Of a DNA stretch of 64,000 bases, positions 16,353-23,805 are shown piece after piece. Position numbers and translations under genes: made by a program. The DNA lies in NCBI RefSeq assembly GCF_900209925.1, contig NZ_LT907978.1:3257001-3321000 (forward strand), written 5' to 3'. Below the pieces are notes generated by a model. It ran no database searches. It saw nothing but the letters and a program-made list of their open reading frames with translations, and was not told where the DNA came from. The stretch is from Anaerobutyricum hallii. Its GTDB lineage: Bacteria; Bacillota; Clostridia; Lachnospirales; Lachnospiraceae. How positions within the stretch are numbered: the first letter of the stretch is position 1; each line of letters starts with the position of its first letter.

Positions 16353-17183
16353 TTAATAACTTAACATTTCAGAAGTAATTTTTTCTTTTCCAACATAGTA
16401 TTCAGAAGGAACCGTATAGTCATCTGCAAGTCTTAGAGCAGGATTGTCATGATCATACATATAACTGATATTTGAAGTTTGATATTGATACAATCTCTGA
16501 AGTACACATCGTAATAAATAACGCTGTTTCAATGTATCTGAATAATTATCGTGATCATCAAACATAACTACTTCTATTGGCAATTTATATTCATAACAAT
16601 AATACTGGCTATTCTTTATGTACTTCCAACCGACAGATTCACAATCTAAACACTCTACCATCTGACCTAAAAACTCAGGGAGCATAGATAAATCTCTTGC
16701 ATAGTGATTTCTATATAATAAATCTTTTAGGGCAAAACCATTAAAGCCAAAATCTTCTCTACCCTTTAAATACCCAAGTCTTATTTTCATATAACTTGGA
16801 TTTCCATGCCAACACTTGTCCCAATCAACTGTTTTTCCTTTATAAATAACATTAATATGTTGTTTATCTCTTGAAAAGTCGATTCCATTTTCATGCATAA
16901 AAGAACTAAACGGATTCACAGATAAAAGTAAATCTGCAAGATTACATCCTTTCGTCTCATCTTCCGTACCGTGTAATCTTCTTGTAAGATGAAATAACAG
17001 TATTTCTTCCGGATATTTAGTACAATTATTTGCTATAAACTCATCTAACTTATTAATATAATCATTGTCACCAGACATACTGCCCATCAATAATAATTGT
17101 TCTCGTAATTCTAGTTGATGCATTTGAAAAATATTACATACCGATTTTTCCATACTTTCTCTTGAATGTGTATCAATGTACAT
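16353..17183 (-). CDS. unknown protein, 276 residues
   Basis: I do not recognise this family. The protein is soluble and mixed alpha/beta, with no signal or membrane segment. Notable conserved-looking blocks are EILLFHLTRRLHGTEDE (residues about 80-96), NLADLLLSVNPFSSFMHENGI, RLGYLKGREDFGFNGFALKDLL, and a C-terminal EVVMFDDHDN...LRCVLQRLYQYQ followed by NPALRLADDYTVPSEYYVG. Cys residues are scattered. It starts at ATG 17183 with GGAG upstream. Its position between an AbiE toxin-antitoxin unit and conjugative-element leftovers makes a role in defence or in element maintenance plausible, but that is only context. Codon use is AT-rich like its neighbours. Confidence 0.6.
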   Translation of the reverse strand: MYIDTHSRESMEKSVCNIFQMHQLELREQLLLMGSMSGDNDYINKLDEFIANNCTKYPEEILLFHLTRRLHGTEDETKGCNLADLLLSVNPFSSFMHENGIDFSRDKQHINVIYKGKTVDWDKCWHGNPSYMKIRLGYLKGREDFGFNGFALKDLLYRNHYARDLSMLPEFLGQMVECLDCESVGWKYIKNSQYYCYEYKLPIEVVMFDDHDNYSDTLKQRYLLRCVLQRLYQYQTSNISYMYDHDNPALRLADDYTVPSEYYVGKEKITSEMLSY

Positions 17184-17257
17184 TTAATTTCCCTCCAAAA
17201 TCATTTTTTACTAATCATGCATGGCAACATATAAAAGGTCATAAAATTTATAAAAAA

Positions 17258-17578
17258 TTATTTTCTTCTTTGCATTTCCATACTGGCAGTAGAGCGTTTT
17301 TTCCTCTCCACTTGCATTGAATTATTTTTTCTATCAATAAAAGCATCTGCAATTTCAATAAGTACAAGCACCATCACTGGGGTTCTCCCTCCAAAGGCTA
17401 AATCTCCTATAAGAATAAACTCTTTCCTGGTGAACGCCAATATAAGTGATAACACCAAAAAAGTTATTTTCATAAAGAAAGCCATGTTCTGTGCATCTTT
17501 ACTCTTTGATATTGAAAATTTATAGTAAACAAGACCCATAAACATAGCCGTCAATAATATGAATAGATTTCGTAGCAT
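17258..17578 (-). CDS. small membrane protein of unknown function
   Basis: About 106 residues from the ATG at 17578, which has ACGGAGGAG ten bases upstream (the frame is open to 17626). Three hydrophobic segments are visible: NLFILLTAMFMGLVYYKF, NMAFFMKITFLVLSLILAF and TPVMVLVLIEIADAF, then a basic tail (RKNNSMQVERKKRS...MQRRK). It follows the unknown 276-residue gene region on the same strand and precedes nothing obvious. Not recognised; it may belong to the same acquired unit. Confidence 0.5.
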   Translation of the reverse strand: MLRNLFILLTAMFMGLVYYKFSISKSKDAQNMAFFMKITFLVLSLILAFTRKEFILIGDLAFGGRTPVMVLVLIEIADAFIDRKNNSMQVERKKRSTASMEMQRRK

Positions 17579-17703
17579 AATATATTTTCTCCTCCGTAAA
17601 ATTAAACTAATTGCCGCCTCTATCATATATTATAAGCACTGATTTCTTTTTTTCAACAAAAATGGCCCTGCCACATAAATAGCAAGACCACTTCCGTTGA
17701 AAA

Positions 17704-18627
17704 TTACTTTTTCTTCCTTTCCATCTCTTCTTCCACTGCTCTTTGTTGCTGTGGTTGTCCTTTTCCCTGACTGGCTATCTTCTGCTGATGCTTGCGAAGT
17801 CGTTTCAACACTGATCTCCGGGGAGCATTTTTATCTTTTTTCTTTGGAGTATTGTTCATCAGTCCATCAATCATATTGTAGTTGGCTTCTTCTGCCATCT
17901 CTGCACTGCGAAGATATTCTCCGTTGTCCATGACCTTCTGCCAGTTTGCCAGCTCTGGTTTCTTTTTCTGCTGTTCTGGTGGCTGTTGTGTTTGATTCGG
18001 TTGCATTTGTGATTGCACCTGCTGTTGTCTTTGTTGTTCCTGTTCTTTTGCTGCCTGTTGCTGCATAAAGTTCTGAATGTTCCGTCTTGCTTCTTCGTCA
18101 AAGCCATTGTAACAGTCATTCATAACTACTGCTCCATCTTCACTGAGAATCACATAGGCGGCTCTTGTCCCATACTCTTCATGTTCCATCAGAAACCATT
18201 TCTTCTCGTTCATCAAAATATAATCCTGGGCAAGCCATGTACCTTTCTTTCCTTCGATTTCATATCCGGTTGTATCAATGGAAAGTCTGGTATCCGAGGA
18301 ACTTTTGATTGTGAGAAATTCTGGAACAATGATGAATCTGTCTTTATTAATATAGTAGGCTGTGGTTTTTCCCTCATCCGTAATTACCAGAACATCGCTG
18401 CATCCGATGGAATGACCTTTGAAGTTCTTCGGTCGCTGTTTCTGCAGGCGTATTTTTATATCCGCCGGAGTTTCCCCCGGCTGGATTCTTCCAATGTACA
18501 CCTGCTGATAGTTCTCAATGCTGACGCTCTTTCCTTCGCTTCTCAGCTTTTCATAAGAACGGAAACGAACATCACGATACTCTGGTGTTTCTTTTACCTG
18601 ATATACTGCACACTGACTTGTACTCAT
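17704..18627 (-). CDS. YodL/DUF4316 domain protein of a conjugative element
   Basis: A 307-residue cytosolic protein. Residues 1-85 (CAVYQVKETPEYRDVRFRSYEKL... YQQVYIGRI) are YodL-like. Residues 86-185 (SIGCSDVLVITDEGKTTAYYINKD... DTTGYEIEGKKGTWLAQDYI... YVILSEDGAVVMNDCYNGFDEEAR) are typical of the DUF4316-type proteins on Tn1549-like elements. A long Gln/Pro-rich linker (about 190-235) and a basic C-terminal part (NYNMIDGLMNNTPKKKDKNAPRRS) follow. It overlaps the upstream TTRAP gene by 4 bp. The role in conjugation is unknown. With its neighbours it is a surviving block of a conjugative transposon. Confidence 0.75.
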   Translation of the reverse strand: MSTSQCAVYQVKETPEYRDVRFRSYEKLRSEGKSVSIENYQQVYIGRIQPGETPADIKIRLQKQRPKNFKGHSIGCSDVLVITDEGKTTAYYINKDRFIIVPEFLTIKSSSDTRLSIDTTGYEIEGKKGTWLAQDYILMNEKKWFLMEHEEYGTRAAYVILSEDGAVVMNDCYNGFDEEARRNIQNFMQQQAAKEQEQQRQQQVQSQMQPNQTQQPPEQQKKKPELANWQKVMDNGEYLRSAEMAEEANYNMIDGLMNNTPKKKDKNAPRRSVLKRLRKHQQKIASQGKGQPQQQRAVEEEMERKKK

Positions 18628-18875
18628 TCCTCGTCCTCCTCTTCCAGTTCCGCTTTATAATCTTCCAGATCCATAAGAAAAATCTCATAGCCTTCGTCAC
18701 TCATGCAGAACAGCTTTCTTATGGTATTGCAGACCAGTCCGATCATATCCGCATCCCCTTTCAGAAATGGAATGATATGGTCGATAGCTTCCATCGTATC
18801 ATTTCTGTTTCCTTTATCAAACATTGCGGTCACTAAACATTCGTCTGTATCAAAGTTCATTGCCAGATCTATCAT
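18624..18875 (-). CDS. TTRAP-like transposon-transfer assisting protein
   Basis: An 83-residue acidic protein (FDTDECLVTAMFDKGNRNDTM, IIPFLKGDADM, TIRKLFCMSDEGYEIF, then a DLEDY and Glu-rich tail). Pattern and size fit the small putative transposon-transfer assisting proteins (PF14203) found in Tn1549-type elements. Its start overlaps the stop of the upstream 609-residue gene by 4 bp (ATGA-type coupling) and its stop overlaps the YodL/DUF4316 gene, so the three are one operon. The biochemical role is unknown. Confidence 0.7.
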   Translation of the reverse strand: MIDLAMNFDTDECLVTAMFDKGNRNDTMEAIDHIIPFLKGDADMIGLVCNTIRKLFCMSDEGYEIFLMDLEDYKAELEEEDEE

Positions 18876-20701
18876 AATTCTACATCCCCCTTCTTATGTG
18901 CTTTGGTTTTTTCTGCTTCTTTATTTTTCTGTTCCTGTGCTTTTGCCCTTGCCTGAAACTCTTTCAACGACTGCAGCACAGATTTTTTCAGTTCTCCTTT
19001 TTCGCCCTTTACAGGCTCTTTCTTTTGCGTCTGGTTCGGTTCTACTGATACGGATTCTTTCTTGACTGGTGCTTCTGAAACTTCCTGTTTCACTTCCACA
19101 GTCTGTTCTGCTTCCTGCACTTTTCCATGTTTCTCATTCAGATATTTTTCCATATCGTTGATTGCTTTCTGTACCAATGGACTTTCCTTATAATGAGGAA
19201 TCATATCTATCAGTTCTCTGTCTACTCTGTCCCAACACATCAGTTCGTACTCTCCAGAATAATCCTTATCCCCGTCCTGCAGGTCAAAACCAATCCCTTT
19301 GCCTCCATGTAGTCGATCTGCCGGAATACTTTCATAAATCTTAATCGCTTCTTCCAGAGTAAGATTATTATGGTACTCCCCCATGACTGGGAACTCCATA
19401 CACTCTGCTACATAAAAAGTAATCGTAGCTTCTGGCTGTTCCTGTTCTGGTTGTCTGGTAAAGATAGAAAGGGTTTCTGCATTTTCCAGGCGGGAAAGTA
19501 ATGACCGGGCAGTTATCACATCACTGTCTATATCAGATTCTTCCGATACTTCAACCAGCCAGTCCTTTAAATACCCTGTTTTCTGATTCAAAATGTCCTC
19601 TGTGATTTTCTCCACCTGTTCTTCCCTGTTCTCAACGGTATCTTTATATTCGTAAGTGTCATATTCATAGCTGAAATTATCTAAATCAGCCGCCAGCTTT
19701 TTGATCTCCTGCTGATCAAGGTAAGCATCTGATTCCTTCATATATTCTGCCAAAGTGATTCTTTCTTCTGCGATAGGATTGATGTCCACCTTAATACCTG
19801 CCATTGCTATACCATGAGCATTTAATTCATTGAAGAAACTGTCCTCCCGGATATTGCCACGATAAGAAAGCACTACATCAAGGTCAGAATCATTTCTGTA
19901 AAGTTCCTCCCTGCTTCTGGAACCATGCACCCTTGCAGCAAGCAGCTCTACTTCATTTTCCAGTCCCATTTCTTCCAGAATACCCTGTGCGTGATACAAG
20001 ACACCCCGTTTCACTTCTGCCCTGCTAAGACCATTTAATGCAACCTCATCTCTTCCAATCTCAGAAGTCGCACGAAGTTCACCTGCCTGCAGTAAGTCTT
20101 TGGAATGTTGGATGGTCATTGCCTCAAATTCTTTATAGTCCACTTTGATACATTCCATATCATCCATTCTTTCACTTTTCAGGATTTCATAAGTAGCTTT
20201 CTGAACAGATACTTTGGGATCGTCATAATCATTGGAATGGATTTCGTGCAGGTCAGAATCATAAAAAATATAAAAATAGCCTTCTTCCGTTGCCTGTACG
20301 GTCAGATACCCTTTGCTCTTGGTAAACTGCATTGCAATTCCCTCACAGGTATCCACTGCTCTTTCCCGGTCATAGTCCTCAAAAATACTTGGAGGACAAT
20401 TCTTTAATAACTGTGCCAGCCGCATCTGCCGTTCGCCTGCTTCTTCCACTTCTGCCATCAAATCCTCATAATCAACGGGAACTGCATTTTCCAGGGACAT
20501 ATCTTCATCTTCCAAAATATCTTCCATTGCCTGCCGCATAGAAATATCAGGATTGTCATAAGCACCACCGTCAATCTCATCATAATCCAAAGCATAAAAG
20601 GTATAATCATAGCCTTCCTCTGTTCTCTGGATTGCAAAATACTTATCGTCAATCTTATATGCAAGTTCATCCGGCTCTATTTCCGGCATAAGTTCTTCCA
20701 C
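18872..20701 (-). CDS. large polyvalent ICE protein with nucleotidyltransferase-like domain, 5'-truncated
   Basis: The open frame gives 609 residues. Two similar modules (PDELAYKIDDKYFAIQRTEEGYDYTFY and KGYLTVQATEEGYFYIFYDSD) form the N-terminal half. Residues about 245-330 hold a minimal nucleotidyltransferase/LPD16-like part: VHGSRSREELYRNDSDLDVVL with GIKVDINPI. Then comes an acidic helical stretch and a YAECMEFPVMGEYH module similar to those of antirestriction or polyvalent proteins. The C-terminus is a charged linker. Reading upstream of the GTG at 20701, the same frame gives AISEYLQEKGIS (a normal continuation) and then a stop at about 20737, where unrelated sequence starts. The gene has therefore lost its 5' end and its natural start. 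Confidence 0.7.
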   Translation of the reverse strand: MEELMPEIEPDELAYKIDDKYFAIQRTEEGYDYTFYALDYDEIDGGAYDNPDISMRQAMEDILEDEDMSLENAVPVDYEDLMAEVEEAGERQMRLAQLLKNCPPSIFEDYDRERAVDTCEGIAMQFTKSKGYLTVQATEEGYFYIFYDSDLHEIHSNDYDDPKVSVQKATYEILKSERMDDMECIKVDYKEFEAMTIQHSKDLLQAGELRATSEIGRDEVALNGLSRAEVKRGVLYHAQGILEEMGLENEVELLAARVHGSRSREELYRNDSDLDVVLSYRGNIREDSFFNELNAHGIAMAGIKVDINPIAEERITLAEYMKESDAYLDQQEIKKLAADLDNFSYEYDTYEYKDTVENREEQVEKITEDILNQKTGYLKDWLVEVSEESDIDSDVITARSLLSRLENAETLSIFTRQPEQEQPEATITFYVAECMEFPVMGEYHNNLTLEEAIKIYESIPADRLHGGKGIGFDLQDGDKDYSGEYELMCWDRVDRELIDMIPHYKESPLVQKAINDMEKYLNEKHGKVQEAEQTVEVKQEVSEAPVKKESVSVEPNQTQKKEPVKGEKGELKKSVLQSLKEFQARAKAQEQKNKEAEKTKAHKKGDVEL

Positions 20702-20740
20702 AGAAATCCCTTTCTCCTGCAGATATTCTGAAATAGCTTA

Positions 20741-20992
20741 CCTATTGCAATAAAGCAAGATCTAAAATATCAAAAAGCTCAGAAAAAATGTAATAAAGCC
20801 AATGAAAAAATACGGAATCTTAATCTAACTCCTCAACAATGGGACACTGTTGATGCCGCTATCACTGCTGAAAACATTTCATCTATAGAATATATACGGA
20901 TTGCCTACAAACAAGGAATCATTGATGCATTTTCTATTTTACGAGAAACTCTTTTATATATCCATGTTAATCTAATCACTTGCAAGCAATGA
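20741..20992 (+). pseudogene. C-terminal fragment of a small helical protein (DUF6809-like)
   Basis: An 84-codon open stretch without a credible start: YQKAQKKCNKANEKIRNLNL, then WDTVDAAITAENISSIEYI, IAYKQGIIDAFSILRE. This resembles the C-terminal part of small DUF6809-type proteins that Firmicutes carry next to regulators. It abuts the truncated 609-residue gene at about 20738, which marks the deletion junction. Too short for certainty. Confidence 0.5.
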
Positions 20993-21001
20993 AGCAGAGA
21001 T

Positions 21002-21724
21002 TTATCTCTGCTTTCCCATTTTCTTCTCTATTGCTTCCGGAACTCTGATCAAGCCAAATCGCCATAGTATCGGATAAATGTATGAAACTCCTCTAATATC
21101 TCCAAGTGCTTTCGGTTTCTTCACTTCTTCTGAAACCCTCTTACTATTTTCAAATGCCAGCACCACACTACTCCAGGCAAGGCTCTTACTTTTCTCTCTC
21201 CGGTCTATCAGCAACTCTCTGTTATACTCTCCGTTTTTACCGACCTTCAATTTATATCGGAATGGTAATCCAGTTGCCGTTTTAAATGGATAATCCTGAA
21301 AAGCAATAACAGCCTGCCACAGATTTTCCACTGATGGTATTTCCTTTAGAATCCGAACCTGTTCCTGTCGAATCTTATATGTCCGGCATCGCTCCGCATT
21401 TAGACTTATCTCTGCTGCATTATAAAGTCCCTTCGTATAGGGCAAATAGGAATGAACCGAAGCTCTGGAAAGACCTGTGAATTTCATAATCTCCGGAATC
21501 TTTTTTCCTGACTGATGCAGATCATTGATTTCTGTACATATATCTGATGTGAATACATCTGCAGTAATAAGTAGCTTACGGAGTTTAAGCAGACTAATAT
21601 TTAACTCATCTGCCAGTGATCTTAAGGAATCTGCTTCTTCATGGGCATCTCTTAACTCTTGAAGCAAATTGTTAAATTGAAGTTCTGGATTATATTCTGG
21701 TTTCTTTCTTGGTCTTCCTGCCAT
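21002..21724 (-). CDS. HTH-domain protein associated with conjugative elements
   Basis: About 240 residues from the ATG at 21724 (ATAGGAG upstream). It starts basic (MAGRPRKKPEYNPE), has a helical stretch (QELRDAHEEADSLRSLADEL), then a helix-turn-helix: EINDLHQSGKKIPEIMKFTG-LSRASVHSYLPYTKGLYN. The C-terminal half (VENLWQAVIAFQDYPFKTATGLPF... LGDIRGVSYIYPILWRFGLIRVP) is a conserved module of unknown role. Such proteins are common on Lachnospiraceae mobile elements. A broken second copy is at 10676. It is followed (on the minus strand) by the DUF6809-like fragment region. Confidence 0.7.
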   Translation of the reverse strand: MAGRPRKKPEYNPELQFNNLLQELRDAHEEADSLRSLADELNISLLKLRKLLITADVFTSDICTEINDLHQSGKKIPEIMKFTGLSRASVHSYLPYTKGLYNAAEISLNAERCRTYKIRQEQVRILKEIPSVENLWQAVIAFQDYPFKTATGLPFRYKLKVGKNGEYNRELLIDRREKSKSLAWSSVVLAFENSKRVSEEVKKPKALGDIRGVSYIYPILWRFGLIRVPEAIEKKMGKQR

Positions 21725-21767
21725 TTTATAACTCCTATTTTCATGTGAATCCAATCGTCTTGCACTT

Positions 21768-21820
21768 AAAACAGAGGATTCCCTGCTATCCCCTAATGCT
21801 CCGATAACTGTCCTCTGTTT
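21768..21820 (-). terminator. terminator after the VanZ gene
   Basis: AAACAGAGGA (21768-21777) is the perfect complement of TCCTCTGTTT (21811-21820), 7 bp after the VanZ stop. On the minus strand it is followed by TTAAG only, so termination may be partial. Confidence 0.6.
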
Positions 21821-21826
21821 CTTATT

Positions 21827-22447
21827 TTATTTCTTTCGCTTTCTGAAATATCCCAAATAATAGATGACACCACCTACTGCTCCACCAAGTGTATTATATG
21901 TCAGATCCGATATTTGAAATGTTCCAAGATGGAATAATAACTGAGTAAATTCTATCATAAAAGAAAATACTGCTACAACTTTTGTGGCTTCCCAAACGGT
22001 CTTTCCAAATCTAATATTCTCAGATTCATCAAGTAATTCTTTTTGAAATGCCCACAATAGTAAAATAGAAAATGGAACAAATAACATAAAATTCTCTATA
22101 GATTCTGTTGTAAACTGTCCATCTTCATATAATCCCCATCCTCCAAAAATCTTTCCAAGCGGATCAAACCATATCTCACGATTTAAAACTGTTCGGAGTA
22201 ATATCATTGCTGTATAAAAAGCTAATAAGAATGTCCGGCGAAAATTTGAAGAACTTTTAAATGCTCTCCACCATGTTGCAAACATATTTCGGATAAAATT
22301 ATTCTTTTTCCACCCATGCTCCTTACCATATAAATATAAGAACATTGTTAAAAAGGCAAGGAGAACGGCAGCCCAAAAGGGCTGATAAAGTGCTGATAAT
22401 ACATTATATGCTATTTTATTAAATATTTCGATTATCTTACTTCCCAT
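21827..22447 (-). CDS. VanZ family membrane protein
   Basis: A 206-residue inner-membrane protein with at least four hydrophobic segments: QPFWAAVLLAFLTMFLYLY, TFLLAFYTAMILLRTVLN, IENFMLFVPFSILLLWAF, VVAVFSFMIEFTQLLFHLG. The C-terminal motif SFMIEFTQLL..RTFQISDLTYNTLGGAVG-type (here GTFQISDLTYNTLGG) is the hallmark of the VanZ-like family. VanZ gives low-level teicoplanin resistance in enterococci, but most family members have no proven role. It is the last gene of the minus-strand surface-sugar operon, 16 bp after the nucleotidyltransferase gene. Confidence 0.85.
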   Translation of the reverse strand: MGSKIIEIFNKIAYNVLSALYQPFWAAVLLAFLTMFLYLYGKEHGWKKNNFIRNMFATWWRAFKSSSNFRRTFLLAFYTAMILLRTVLNREIWFDPLGKIFGGWGLYEDGQFTTESIENFMLFVPFSILLLWAFQKELLDESENIRFGKTVWEATKVVAVFSFMIEFTQLLFHLGTFQISDLTYNTLGGAVGGVIYYLGYFRKRKK

Positions 22448-22463
22448 TGTTCTCCTTCACTAT

Positions 22464-23402
22464 TTATTTTAAATCCTCAAATAAATTTTTTTGATATACA
22501 CCATCTTCTATCAGTCTGGCAAATGATTTCACTACATAATCTTTGTCTTCTTTATAAGTTACTCCAAACCACTTATCATTTGTATCTAAGACCTTTACAG
22601 AAACTTTCCCAGCCTGAAGAAGTTCGTCTATGTAGATTGGCAGTAAATATTCTGCTTTCAGAATATCTTTGTTTCCCATATTTGCAAAAAACTCTTTAAA
22701 TCCCTCTTCTAAAGTCTGCATGAATTCCGGTGTAAGTCCCCACATATTCATGGATGCGTAGGATTCAGCATTAATTGAAGTGAGCTGTCCATCGTTGTCT
22801 ACTGCTGCACCCTCTGGAGTCTTAACAATATTGGAAGTTTCATGTACTGCTGTGAGATAACCTTCCTCATTTGTCTCGCAAATCCCTCTGGTAACGGCAC
22901 CATTCTCACTTAACGTATTCTTCAAAATGAAACCTGCCATACAGAACTGATTGGCTTTTTCTGGTACATAGCCTACAAGGAAATCATGAAGCTTAACAAA
23001 TGCTTCTTTTCCATAGTAGTCATCTGCATTTATAACTGCAAATGGCTCATGCAGGACTTCTTTACAAGCAAGAACAGCTTGTCCTGTTCCCCAAGGTTTG
23101 GTACGTCCTGCGGGAAGCTCCACACCTTCTGGAAGTTCATTCAATTCCTGATATGCGTAGGCAATCTCTACATCAAGGTCTTTACAAATCTTTTCAATAC
23201 GATCACCGATTGCTTCTTTAAAGGCATCTTTAATATCTTTACGGATAATAAAAACTATTTTGTTGAACCCTGCTTCTATTGCATCATGGATAGAATAATC
23301 CATGATGATTTCTCCATTTAAACCAACTGGAGCAAGTTGTTTAATTCCGCCGCCAAATCGTGAACCGATACCAGCAGCCATGATAACTAGTGTTGTTTTC
23401 AT
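22464..23402 (-). CDS. sugar-phosphate nucleotidyltransferase
   Basis: A 312-residue cytosolic enzyme with the NTP-transferase start MKTTLVIMAAGIGSRFGG (glycine-rich nucleotide loop), VGLNGEIIMDYSIHDA, GTGQAVLACKE, and the metal-binding VINADDYYGKEAF. The C-terminal part (SYASMNMWGLTPEFMQTLEEGF) is as in nucleotidyltransferases related to the UTP-glucose-1-phosphate enzymes. It would activate a sugar or alcohol phosphate as an NDP-derivative for surface-polymer assembly; the exact substrate is not readable. Its ATG overlaps the stop of the truncated acetyltransferase gene (ATGA), so they belonged to one operon. Confidence 0.85.
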   Translation of the reverse strand: MKTTLVIMAAGIGSRFGGGIKQLAPVGLNGEIIMDYSIHDAIEAGFNKIVFIIRKDIKDAFKEAIGDRIEKICKDLDVEIAYAYQELNELPEGVELPAGRTKPWGTGQAVLACKEVLHEPFAVINADDYYGKEAFVKLHDFLVGYVPEKANQFCMAGFILKNTLSENGAVTRGICETNEEGYLTAVHETSNIVKTPEGAAVDNDGQLTSINAESYASMNMWGLTPEFMQTLEEGFKEFFANMGNKDILKAEYLLPIYIDELLQAGKVSVKVLDTNDKWFGVTYKEDKDYVVKSFARLIEDGVYQKNLFEDLK

Positions 23403-23805
23403 AATATTTCCTCTTTATTCTTTGTATTTACATATAATTTATGTTCAATATTGACACCTATTTTCTTTGCTGGTACACCGCCAACAATATCATTCTCTTC
23501 AATATCTTTTACAACGGCTGCATTAGCAGCTATTATGACATTATCTTCTATTTTTATATTCCCAATAACTTTGGTTCCAGCTGAAATCCGTACTCCATTT
23601 CCTATTGTTGGAGGTTTTTTATCAAAAGTATACCCTATAGTAACTTGTTGATTAATCCAACAATCTGATCCAATTTTAAGAGCACTTATATTTGTTGCAA
23701 ATCCATGCTGGATAAATAATCGTGGGCCAATTTCTGGAGTATTAATATACAATGTTTCCATACCTGGGAAAAGAACTTTCAATATAATTTTTCGTATTCC
23801 CCCCC
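23399..23805 (-). pseudogene. serine-acetyltransferase-like hexapeptide enzyme, cut by the IS
   Basis: The remaining reading holds the C-terminal left-handed beta-helix of a SAT/maltose-acetyltransferase-type enzyme: PRLFIQHGFATNISALKIGSDCWINQQVTIG, then the hexapeptide repeats PTIGNGVRISAGTKVIGNIKIED and NVIIAANAAVVKDIEENDIVGGVPAKKIG. The frame stays open up to the IS1182 end at 23806, and the only start would be a TTG. Roughly 50-60 N-terminal residues are missing. It probably O-acetylated a surface sugar. The insertion has inactivated it. Confidence 0.8.

Noticed and set aside
18013-18660. 215-codon plus-strand frame over the YodL/DUF4316 gene
   Set aside because: The antisense of the Gln-rich linker and domain yields a hydrophobic nonsense protein; the minus strand has conserved ICE domains and coupled starts.
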